From Deltaproteobacteria bacterium (GTDB lineage: Bacteria > Desulfobacterota > Binatia > Binatales > Binataceae): 5,341 nucleotides of DNA. Under the pieces are notes generated by a model that saw only the letters and a list, made by a program, of their open reading frames with translations, was not told the origin of the DNA and ran no database searches. The DNA lies in NCBI GenBank assembly GCA_003161515.1, contig PMOH01000506.1, positions 1 through 5,341 of the forward strand, written 5' to 3'. Position numbers and translations under genes: made by a program. Positions 1-5,341 of the stretch are shown in pieces (within the stretch, counting starts at the first letter, position 1; the number at the start of each line of letters is the position of its first letter).

Positions 1-513
1 ACAATCAACACGGTGTTCGGCGCGAAGATGACCGTGCCCGCGCTCGGCATGATTCTCAACGATGAGATGGACGATTTCGCCGTCGCGCCGGGCGTGCCGA
101 ACGCGTATCACCTCGAAGGCGAGCGCGCGAACGAGGTGCGGGCAGGCAAGCGTCCGCTCTCTTCGATGACGCCGATAATCGTGACCAAGAACGGCGCGCC
201 GGTGATGACGACTGGCGGTTCGGGCGGTCCGACGATCATCAGCGGAGTGTTGCAGGTCACGCTCAACATCCTCGCGTTTCATCTCGACGCAGCCAGTGCC
301 GTCAACGAACCGCGAATTCATGAGCAGGCCGCGCCCGACGTCGTGATCGTCGAACAAGCGATGCCCGCGGCGACGCGCGACGCGCTCGCGCAGATGGGCT
401 ACAAGCTCAAAGTGGTGCCGGAGCTCGGCGCCGTCGGCGCGATCACGATTGAGCCGGCGAATCTTCGCGGCGCGGCCGATCCGCGCAAAGGCGGCGGCGC
501 TGTCGGCTATTAG
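1..513 (+). CDS. ggt: Gamma-glutamyltransferase, C-terminal part (5' truncated by window)
   Basis: Gamma-glutamyltransferases (gamma-glutamyl transpeptidase, Ntn-hydrolase fold) cleave or transfer the gamma-glutamyl group of glutathione and related compounds, usually in the periplasm or outside the cell. The visible 170 residues, read in frame from base 1, match most of the small subunit. They begin just after the expected nucleophilic threonine, which is off the window. Seen directly: the TxNT segment with N3, the NDEMDDF motif (20-26, with E22 and D25 as probable alpha-amino-group ligands), PLSSM with S54-S55, and the GSGGP oxyanion loop (G75-G76). The family-typical C-terminal GAADPR...GY closes the protein. 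No frameshift or lost key residue is visible, so the gene looks intact apart from the window edge. A GTG at base 13 is internal and is not the start. Stop is TAG at 511-513. The next gene follows within about 30 bp, with no terminator-like hairpin between. The family is secure; the physiological substrate is unknown. Confidence 0.93.
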   Translation, partial: TINTVFGAKMTVPALGMILNDEMDDFAVAPGVPNAYHLEGERANEVRAGKRPLSSMTPIIVTKNGAPVMTTGGSGGPTIISGVLQVTLNILAFHLDAASAVNEPRIHEQAAPDVVIVEQAMPAATRDALAQMGYKLKVVPELGAVGAITIEPANLRGAADPRKGGGAVGY

Positions 514-544
514 CGATCGCATCGGCACGTTAGACTCAACCCTC

Positions 545-2281
545 GTGTCCGGGACCGCTCGCAACGAAATCTCCTCGCCGGCCTTCGCCGTCGCGTCGGC
601 GCCCGCGACTCCGAGCGCATTCGACGTCGCCGCAATCGTCGTGCTGGCGGCGGCGGTCTGCATGTCTCATCTCGGTTCCTTCGGCCTGTGGGAGCCCGAC
701 GAGGCACGCTACGCCGAGATTGCCCGCGAGATGCTGCAAAGCGGCAACTTGCTCGTACCGCATCTCAACTACGTCGCGTACGTCGAGAAGCCGCCGCTGC
801 TTTACTGGCTGACTACCCTGTCATTTTGGATCTTCGGCGTCTCGGAATTTGCCGCGCGGCTCCCGGTCGCACTGTCCGCGATCGTCGGAATACTCGCGAC
901 GTACTTCTTCGCACTGCGCGCCTTCAGCCGCCGCCACGCGATCCTCGCCGCTGCGATCCTCGCCACGACTCCGATGTACGCGTTGATGGCGCAGGTGATC
1001 ACGACCGACATGACGCTCACCGCGCTCGTGACGATCGCGACGTTCGCGCTGTACTTGCATTGGCGGGAAGGCGGCCGCTGGTGCTGGCTTGCGTACGTCG
1101 CGATGGGTTTGGCCGTGATGACGAAGGGACCCGTCGGTGCGGCGCTGCCAATTCTGTCCGTGCTGATTTGGCTGGCGCTGAATCGCGAACTACACGGCGC
1201 AATCGCGAGGTTCCGAGCAGTGCCGGGCCTATTGCTTACCACGCTCATCGCGGCTCCGTGGTTTGTAGCGATGACGATACGTGAGCCGGGCTTCGCCGAT
1301 TTCTATTTTATCGGCGAGCATCTGCGCCGCGCGTTCGAGACCGACTACAGTCACAGCGAAGCGTTCTACTTTTATCTTCCAGTGCTCGCGATCGGATTGC
1401 TGCCGTGGACGTTGCTCGTCCCGTTCCTCACCTGGCGCGAGGCGGTGCGCAACCCGGCGCGGAGTTTCTGCCTGGTCGCGGCGAGCGTCACGATTGTCGC
1501 CTTCTCTTGCGCGAGCGCGAAACTGATCCCGTACATCCTGCCGGCCGTCCCTATGCTGGCGGTGCTGATCGCCGATGGACTCGTCGCATGCGCATGGCCG
1601 TCGGCAGACTCACGCGCCGCGCACCGACCGCCGGATTCCCGGATACTCATCGAGAGCGGCCCGATGCTGGCGCTGTTGGGCGCCGGCGTAATCGTCGCGG
1701 CAATCGCGGCGCCGCAATTCCGCACTCCTTACGTAATGGCGGTGCGGCCGGCGCTGTACGCGATTGGCGCGATCCTCGTCGTGGGCGGCGCATTCACGAT
1801 GTCGATATTCATGAAGCGGCGCACGGCGGTGGGACTCGGCGCGATCGTCGTGACGCTCGCGTTTGCGCTGATCGCGGGTGGATGGGCGCGGCTCGAGGCC
1901 GAGCCGATGCGTTCCTACGCAGCGCTCAGCCGCGCAATCGCCGAAAAGGCGCCCGACGCCGACATCATCTGTTACCATCGCTACGTTCAGTCGTTGCCAT
2001 TTTACAATCGCAAGCGTGTCGTGCTGATCGGCGGGCGCACAGAACTCGATTTCGGTTCGCGGCTCGACCCCGACGCGCGCGACTGGTTCATGAACAATGA
2101 CGATCAGATGTTTCGGCGATGGGAGCAGCCGGGGCGCGTCGTGGTCGTGCTGGATGCAGGCGATCTCGCGCGGATGAAGGAGCGCTTCGGCGACTTCGAC
2201 GTGATCGCGATCGAAGGAAAGAAGCGCGCAATTTTGCGACGTGAACGAATCTCGCGCCGTGAGCCAATCACCGTCAACTGA
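545..2281 (+). CDS. ArnT-like membrane glycosyltransferase (GT83/PMT-related, polyprenyl-phosphate-sugar dependent)
   Basis: This is an integral-membrane GT-C glycosyltransferase, 578 aa from the chosen start, close to the usual 550-600 of ArnT. ArnT moves 4-amino-4-deoxy-L-arabinose from undecaprenyl phosphate to lipid A on the periplasmic side; relatives use other sugars and acceptors. Seen: a first hydrophobic segment at about 28-46, then the first periplasmic loop with DEARYAE (D52, E53, R55, Y56) and YVEKPPLLYW (79-88, K82), both ArnT hallmarks. TTDM with D155 follows, then an MTKGP segment, a GEH motif at 257-259, many hydrophobic helices, and a polar C-terminal domain of about 130 residues (from about 448). 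Start choice: GTG at 545 leaves a short cytoplasmic tail before helix 1. ATG 662 would cut helix 1, and TTG 449 would overlap the upstream gene by 65 bp. No strong Shine-Dalgarno is seen for any. The 3' end overlaps the next gene. No other arn genes are in view, so the sugar and acceptor are unknown and I give no symbol. Confidence 0.9.
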   Translation: MSGTARNEISSPAFAVASAPATPSAFDVAAIVVLAAAVCMSHLGSFGLWEPDEARYAEIAREMLQSGNLLVPHLNYVAYVEKPPLLYWLTTLSFWIFGVSEFAARLPVALSAIVGILATYFFALRAFSRRHAILAAAILATTPMYALMAQVITTDMTLTALVTIATFALYLHWREGGRWCWLAYVAMGLAVMTKGPVGAALPILSVLIWLALNRELHGAIARFRAVPGLLLTTLIAAPWFVAMTIREPGFADFYFIGEHLRRAFETDYSHSEAFYFYLPVLAIGLLPWTLLVPFLTWREAVRNPARSFCLVAASVTIVAFSCASAKLIPYILPAVPMLAVLIADGLVACAWPSADSRAAHRPPDSRILIESGPMLALLGAGVIVAAIAAPQFRTPYVMAVRPALYAIGAILVVGGAFTMSIFMKRRTAVGLGAIVVTLAFALIAGGWARLEAEPMRSYAALSRAIAEKAPDADIICYHRYVQSLPFYNRKRVVLIGGRTELDFGSRLDPDARDWFMNNDDQMFRRWEQPGRVVVVLDAGDLARMKERFGDFDVIAIEGKKRAILRRERISRREPITVN

Positions 2282-3215
2282 GCGAGGCGCGACGTCGCAC
2301 CCGTATCGCGCGTTCGCGATACGTGCGGGGTTGGGAGTGGCGGTAGTCGCGGTTTTGTTGTGGCGTTACGATGCGCGTCCGATCTTTCGAATCCTCAGCC
2401 GCGAGCAGTCAGCGTACTTCGCAGCAGTCGTCGCGCTCTACGTCGCGGGACAAGCGATGTGCGCATATCGATGGCAACTGCTCGCCGCGATTCTGAAAGT
2501 GCGCGGGCGCTACCCTGAGTTCCTCGCGTACACATTCCTCGGGATGTTTACGAACCTGTTCGTACCTGGACTGCTCGCCGGCGACGCGGCGCGGTCGGTT
2601 TATCTCGGACGGCGACGCGGCAGGATGGGCGAGGCAATCGCGTCGGTGGTCGCGGATCGAGGCGTCGGATTGATCGGTTTGTTCTGGCTGGCGGCCCTTG
2701 CCGCGATATTTCTTAACTTCGCACCGCTTCCATCTTCGATTATCACGCCGACGGTTGCGGTCGGAGCGATCACGCTTGCAGGATTTCTTGCGGCGCCGCT
2801 CGTCGCGCGCATGATTCATCTGATGCCGCGCCCTTTACGCCGCGCGGGAGGAATTGTCGCACCGTATCTGCATCATCCCGCGGCGCTGATTCCAGCGATC
2901 GCTTTGTCGGTTTTGCTGCAGATAACGCTTGCTGCGGGCCAGTACCTTCTGGCGGTCGGACTTGGCATCACGGTGCCGCTCTCGCTGTTTATTCTTTGCG
3001 TCCCGATCGCGAATGTCTTCGCGAGTCTGCCGCTGACGTTGAACGGTCTGGGGATTCGCGAGTCGGCTTACCTGGTGCTGTTCGGGATGGCGGGGATGCG
3101 CAAGGAAGATGCGATCGCGCTCGGACTGTTGTGGTTTGCGATTACTATGGTCGGCGGTTCGACAGGAGCTATCGCCTTCGTGTTGACGCCGGCGCCGGTT
3201 GCGGGGGAAGGGTAA
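2241..3215 (+). CDS. Flippase-like membrane protein, lysylphosphatidylglycerol synthase transmembrane family (UPF0104/PF03706-type)
   Basis: This 324-residue, very hydrophobic protein resembles the MprF N-terminal membrane domain, without the soluble lysyl-transferase domain. Such stand-alone members are thought to move lipids or lipid-linked sugars across the membrane, but most are uncharacterised. Family signatures seen: YRWQLLAAIL (76-85), the PGLLAGDAARSVYL segment (109-122), VVADRGVGL (136-144) and LNGLGIRESAYLVLF (267-281). About seven to eight hydrophobic segments are visible, the first at about 29-41. The chosen GTG start lies inside the glycosyltransferase gene (41-bp overlap). An in-frame GTG at 2259 (residue 7) is an equally possible start with a 23-bp overlap; neither has a clear Shine-Dalgarno. 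The overlap suggests translational coupling and joint action with the glycosyltransferase, for example supplying or clearing a polyprenyl-linked substrate; that is inference. The gene converges on the lipoprotein gene, with 5 bp between their stops. Confidence 0.86.
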   Translation: MNESRAVSQSPSTERGATSHPYRAFAIRAGLGVAVVAVLLWRYDARPIFRILSREQSAYFAAVVALYVAGQAMCAYRWQLLAAILKVRGRYPEFLAYTFLGMFTNLFVPGLLAGDAARSVYLGRRRGRMGEAIASVVADRGVGLIGLFWLAALAAIFLNFAPLPSSIITPTVAVGAITLAGFLAAPLVARMIHLMPRPLRRAGGIVAPYLHHPAALIPAIALSVLLQITLAAGQYLLAVGLGITVPLSLFILCVPIANVFASLPLTLNGLGIRESAYLVLFGMAGMRKEDAIALGLLWFAITMVGGSTGAIAFVLTPAPVAGEG

Positions 3216-3220
3216 GTCAC

Positions 3221-4219
3221 TTAATGGGTAGGACTTGGCGAGAGGGCTAGCTGGCCGGTTGCCATATCATGCTCGACTTTGCGGGCGCGTTCGAAGGCGG
3301 CTGTCGGGAGGCTCGATTCCAGTTTCGGGTTGAAGACTACGCTAACCATGCCGTCCTGCATTCCGAATTCCAGCATCCCGGGATGAAAGGTTTTGTTTTT
3401 GACCTCGGTGGCGATTTTCAGGAAAGCCAGCGGAGTTGAGGTGACAGCACTGGCAAGGACTACATCCGGGGCGAGGTTGTTTTGATTGGTGAATACGCCG
3501 AAGGCATAAGCGTGACCTTGTTCGGCGGCAAGGAAGACGCCTAGGCCCGCGGCGTCGGCGTTATGAATTAACACGTCGGCGCCCTGGCTGATTTGGGCGA
3601 GCGCCGCTTCTTTGGCCGCGCCGACGTCGTCGAAATTGCCGGTATAGCTGATCAGGATGCGGCCTTTAGGCTGCTGCGCGAGAAAGCCGCGCTTGAAGCC
3701 CTCAAAAAATAATTTTATCGATGGCAGTTCTATACCACCTACAGCGCCTACCACCCCGGTTTTCGAAACACCAGCGGCTAGCACGCCCTCTACATAGGTC
3801 GCCTGATCGACGTTGAAGGTTATCGACGCGACATTGGCAGAGGACTCGCTGCCCGAACTGACGACGAAGTAGGTATTGGGAAAGCTGCGAGCTACTTCGA
3901 GGGCGGAGTCGGTGTACTCGAAGCCATGGGCAAAGATGAGTTCGAAGCCGCGCGAGGCGAAGTCGCGGAAGGCGTCCTCGAAGTCGGCGGGCGACTTGGT
4001 CTGCACCAGCGCTGTGTCGGCGCCGAGCTTGGCTTTGATAAGTTCGAGCCCCTGGTATGCGGCGGCATTCCAGCCCGCGTCGCTTACTGGGCCGGGTGTG
4101 AGCAACGCGACCTTAAATCCGGTCGATGCCGGCTTTGCGTCGGTCGAAGGATGAGAGGTGCAGGCTCCAAGGAGACTTACCTGTAGCAATAGGAGAGCTA
4201 TGCCTGGGAATTTCCGCAC
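3221..4219 (-). CDS. BMP family lipoprotein, ABC-transporter-type substrate-binding protein (PnrA/Med-like)
   Basis: A 332-residue exported lipoprotein of the basic membrane protein (BMP) family. Characterised members such as Treponema PnrA bind purine nucleosides for an ABC importer. Seen: a lipoprotein signal peptide with R2-K3, a hydrophobic run at 7-17 and lipobox LGAC ending at C20. A Ser/Thr/Pro/Ala-rich linker (21-33) follows. Then come beta-strand FKVALLTPG (35-43), ligand-loop SDAGWNAAAYQGL (46-58, D47, W50, N51), GVVGAVGGIELPSIKLFFEGF (155-175), GADVLIHNADAAGLGVFLAAEQ (213-234) and VLASAVTSTPLAF (254-266). These fall in the family order and at normal length. The start is GTG at 4219-4217, giving a proper signal peptide; only a weak GGA about 11 bases upstream could serve as ribosome site. 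It lies 5 bp after the QueC-like gene on the same strand, so the two are almost certainly co-transcribed. No permease or ATPase gene is adjacent, so the transporter partners are elsewhere or absent. The ligand is not known. Confidence 0.93.
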   Translation of the reverse strand: MRKFPGIALLLLQVSLLGACTSHPSTDAKPASTGFKVALLTPGPVSDAGWNAAAYQGLELIKAKLGADTALVQTKSPADFEDAFRDFASRGFELIFAHGFEYTDSALEVARSFPNTYFVVSSGSESSANVASITFNVDQATYVEGVLAAGVSKTGVVGAVGGIELPSIKLFFEGFKRGFLAQQPKGRILISYTGNFDDVGAAKEAALAQISQGADVLIHNADAAGLGVFLAAEQGHAYAFGVFTNQNNLAPDVVLASAVTSTPLAFLKIATEVKNKTFHPGMLEFGMQDGMVSVVFNPKLESSLPTAAFERARKVEHDMATGQLALSPSPTH

Positions 4220-4224
4220 TCTAG

Positions 4225-4905
4225 CTATCCGAGATAAACGGTACGGTCGGTAACACCGGCCTTAAGAAAGGCTTGTTGGCGCTCGAAGCATTTGTTGCAT
4301 TGCCCGCAGTGCTTAGAGGTCTTAGGGGCCATGCAGGTCAGCGTTAGCTCGAGCGGCAGGTCCTTGAACTGCTTGATCAGGTCTTCCTTGTGGAACCCTC
4401 TTAGGGGTGCTTCGATCCGCACCTGGTGTCCCAGTCCCGTGCTGAGGACGCGGGCGAAGGTGTCGAAGAATTCCGGGGTCGCGTCGGGAAAAGGGTTGCC
4501 GCCGAGCGATCCGATTGCAATGCGTGAGACAGTGTGGGTGCTGCACCAGATTGCCGCGAGCGAAATTAGTAGAATATTGCGGCCGGGCAGATAGGTGTTC
4601 TCGTCAGGCTCATCGGCGCCGGGAACTCGCGCGCCCGTCACGCTCCAATGATCGCCATAGAGGACCGAGGCTGGTGCGGAGAGCACCGTCGTCGTCTTCA
4701 CGTTGCGATTCTGGAGCGCGTCGAGGAAGGATTGCAGGCCCTCGAGCTCCATGTCTTCCCACGCGAAACCGCATCGTACGTAAATCGGATACACTTCGGC
4801 GCCAGCTGCCAATTTCGCGATCAGAACCGAGCTGTCCAGGCCGCCACTCGCCAGTACTGAAATTTTTACCACGCTGACTTCTCTTTGTTTTGAGTCTTGT
4901 GTCAT
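4225..4905 (-). CDS. QueC/ExsB-family protein (7-cyano-7-deazaguanine synthase-like PP-loop ATPase), divergent
   Basis: QueC converts 7-carboxy-7-deazaguanine, ammonia and ATP into preQ0, the precursor of queuosine, archaeosine and several 7-deazapurine products; it is cytosolic. Seen in the 226-residue reading: PP-loop ATP-binding motif SGGLDSS (20-26), NTYLPGRNILL (103-113, the family PGRN block) and a C-terminal zinc site C191...C200-x2-C203-x2-C206 followed by ER..AF. Size is normal for QueC. Odd points: the YGQRH-type motif expected after the second strand reads VRCGFAWE (43-50), and the DFSGYPDCR-type motif reads GGNPFPDATPEFF (135-147). It is therefore a divergent subfamily that may use a different substrate, and I withhold the queC symbol. 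Start: ATG 4905 is given, but its first codons lie in repeat sequence and lack a ribosome site. GTG 4872 (residue 12, preceded by AGAGAAG) would give an MVKISVLASGG start typical of the family. It is first gene of the operon with the BMP lipoprotein. Confidence 0.87.
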   Translation of the reverse strand: MTQDSKQREVSVVKISVLASGGLDSSVLIAKLAAGAEVYPIYVRCGFAWEDMELEGLQSFLDALQNRNVKTTTVLSAPASVLYGDHWSVTGARVPGADEPDENTYLPGRNILLISLAAIWCSTHTVSRIAIGSLGGNPFPDATPEFFDTFARVLSTGLGHQVRIEAPLRGFHKEDLIKQFKDLPLELTLTCMAPKTSKHCGQCNKCFERQQAFLKAGVTDRTVYLG

Positions 4906-5026
4906 TCTAGAGCGAAGCGAAGAATCCCGATCTTTTCTATGACTCAGCAGGTAGCTCTTGCTGTTGGAGGTTTTCGCTTACTGCTTCCGGATCCGGGATT
5001 CTTCGCTTCGCTCTAGAATGACACAA
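4897..5026. repeat. Perfect 33-bp inverted repeat around a 64-bp spacer (MITE/REP-like hairpin)
   Basis: Bases 4897-4929 are the exact reverse complement of 4994-5026. The arms share the core GAGCGAAGCGAAGAATCCC, flanked by TGTCATTCTA on the outer side. With one bulged base the pairing extends a few bases further inward (CGATC against CGGATC). The 64-bp spacer (4930-4993) codes for nothing evident. It contains a small stem, CAGCAGG at 4945-4951 against CTTGCTG at 4957-4963 (one G-U pair). The element fills most of the region between two divergent genes, so it is not placed as a terminator for either. The core resembles a dispersed repeat that I remember from many uncultured bacterial genomes; this is recollection, not a search. 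There is no transposase here, so if mobile it would be non-autonomous. Confidence 0.85.
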
Positions 5027-5045
5027 AAATCGGGCTGCACTCAGA
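4906..5045. promoter_or_regulatory. Divergent intergenic region, presumed to carry promoters for both flanking genes
   Basis: This 140-bp stretch separates the start of the minus-strand QueC-like operon from the plus-strand methyltransferase, so promoters for both are expected here or just inside the genes. Nearly all of it is the inverted repeat, its spacer and the partial third copy. I looked for -35/-10 pairs and strong ribosome sites on both strands and found none convincing. The AT-richer spacer, for example around TCTTTTCTAT at 4931-4940, is the most likely place for a promoter, but that is a guess. Confidence 0.4.
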
Positions 5046-5055
5046 ATGACACAAA
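5040..5055 (+). repeat. Third, partial copy of the repeat end
   Basis: CTCAGAATGACACAAA at 5040-5055 repeats the outer end of the right arm: AGAATGACACAAA is identical at 5015-5027 and 5043-5055, in the same orientation and 28 bp apart. The rest of the arm is missing. The ATG inside it (5046-5048) is the likely start of the methyltransferase gene. It may be a degenerate remnant of a second element, or a tandem duplication of the arm end. Confidence 0.7.
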
Positions 5056-5341
5056 TAAACTCTGCCTGGTACGTGGATTTTTTTCGCAGCGACTATCTGA
5101 ACGTGTACGGGCACATGTTCACCGAAGAGCGCGCTGAAAAAGAGAGCGCTTTCGTTGCGCGCGCGCTCGACTTGCAGCCGAATGCGTCGGTGCTCGATTT
5201 ATGCTGTGGCCAGGGGCGGCATTCGGTGCAATTGGCGAAGCGAAGATTTCGCGTGACAGGTCTCGATCTCAATGCGGAGTACCTTGAACTGGCGCGCAAG
5301 GCGGCCGAGTCGGGCAAGGTCGCAATCGAGACCGTCACCGC
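5046..5341 (+). CDS. Class I SAM-dependent methyltransferase, N-terminal part (3' truncated by window)
   Basis: The reading frame from ATG 5046 stays open to the window edge and gives 98 complete codons. After a short N-terminal tail comes WYVDFFRSDYLNVYGHMFTE (8-27), typical of a group of small class I methyltransferases. Motif I follows as VLDLCCGQGRHS (49-60), the glycine-rich S-adenosylmethionine loop. Then comes RVTGLDLN (69-76), with acidic D74 placed to bind the ribose hydroxyls of the cofactor, and an ELARKAAE helix. The methyl acceptor cannot be told: the acceptor-binding half lies off the window. The start is the first ATG upstream of the conserved block and gives a normal N-terminus, but it lies in repeat-derived sequence and lacks a clear Shine-Dalgarno. 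GTG 5073 (residue 10) is a poorer alternative, because it would cut the conserved WY..FF block. The gene is divergent from the QueC-like operon, and no functional link is evident. Confidence 0.9.
   Translation, partial: MTQINSAWYVDFFRSDYLNVYGHMFTEERAEKESAFVARALDLQPNASVLDLCCGQGRHSVQLAKRRFRVTGLDLNAEYLELARKAAESGKVAIETVT

Noticed and set aside
449..544. N-terminal extension of the glycosyltransferase from a TTG at 449
   Set aside because: It lies mostly inside the conserved gamma-glutamyltransferase C-terminus, and the added residues look like out-of-frame translation of that gene. GTG 545 gives a normal short tail before helix 1.
688..2100. Long open frames at 688-1284 and 1405-2100 in another plus-strand frame
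   Set aside because: They are Arg/Asp-rich low-complexity translations, typical of out-of-frame reading in GC-rich DNA, and lie wholly inside the clearly conserved glycosyltransferase.
4292..4877. Plus-strand open frames opposite the QueC-like gene
   Set aside because: No recognisable domain; antisense to a gene with an intact PP-loop and zinc site.
3221..4905. Foreign-origin island suggested by lower GC in the minus-strand operon
   Set aside because: Hand-counted 60-base lines gave 32/60 GC at 3481 and 39/60 at 4441 against 41/60 at 1021. The difference is inconsistent and too small to support transfer.
4897..5026. Inverted repeat as an intrinsic terminator or CRISPR unit
   Set aside because: Both flanking genes read away from it, so neither would end here. 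There is a single pair of inverted arms, not a series of direct repeats with equal spacers.
5093..5338. Minus-strand open frame opposite the methyltransferase
   Set aside because: The plus strand encodes recognisable motif I and the cofactor-binding acidic residue. The antisense translation shows no family features.

Overview
The window reads as a gene-dense, GC-rich bacterial chromosome segment. A lipoprotein signal with a lipobox and an ArnT-type lipid-linked sugar transferase suggest a Gram-negative (diderm) cell. The repeat between the divergent genes (core GAGCGAAGCGAAGAATCCC) resembles a dispersed repeat I remember from uncultured soil and sediment lineages such as Acidobacteriota, Binatota or deltaproteobacterial relatives. 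That placement is weak inference. No phage, transposase, CRISPR or RNA gene is visible.

Left part (1-3215, + strand): three same-strand genes lie almost back to back. First is the C-terminal part of a gamma-glutamyltransferase, cut by the window start, with its substrate-binding residues intact. Next is an ArnT-like integral-membrane glycosyltransferase. Last is a flippase-like membrane protein of the lysylphosphatidylglycerol-synthase transmembrane family, whose start lies inside the end of the glycosyltransferase gene. The last two plausibly act together in envelope lipid-linked sugar chemistry. The gamma-glutamyltransferase may only be a transcriptional neighbour.

Middle part (3221-4905, - strand): a two-gene operon is read right to left. 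A divergent QueC/ExsB-family enzyme (PP-loop ATPase with a four-cysteine zinc site) is followed 5 bp later by a lipoprotein of the BMP/PnrA nucleoside-binding family. This pairing of a 7-deazapurine-type enzyme with a purine-nucleoside-type binding protein is the most suggestive functional association in the window. The operon converges on the left block with only 5 bp between stop codons.

Right part (4906-5341): a 140-bp divergent intergenic region is mostly a 33-bp perfect inverted repeat around a 64-bp spacer, plus a short third copy of one repeat end. Beyond it a class I SAM-dependent methyltransferase starts and runs off the window. The first codons of both divergent genes (ATG ACA CAA) are made of repeat-end sequence, so the repeat may have supplied or relocated their translation starts.
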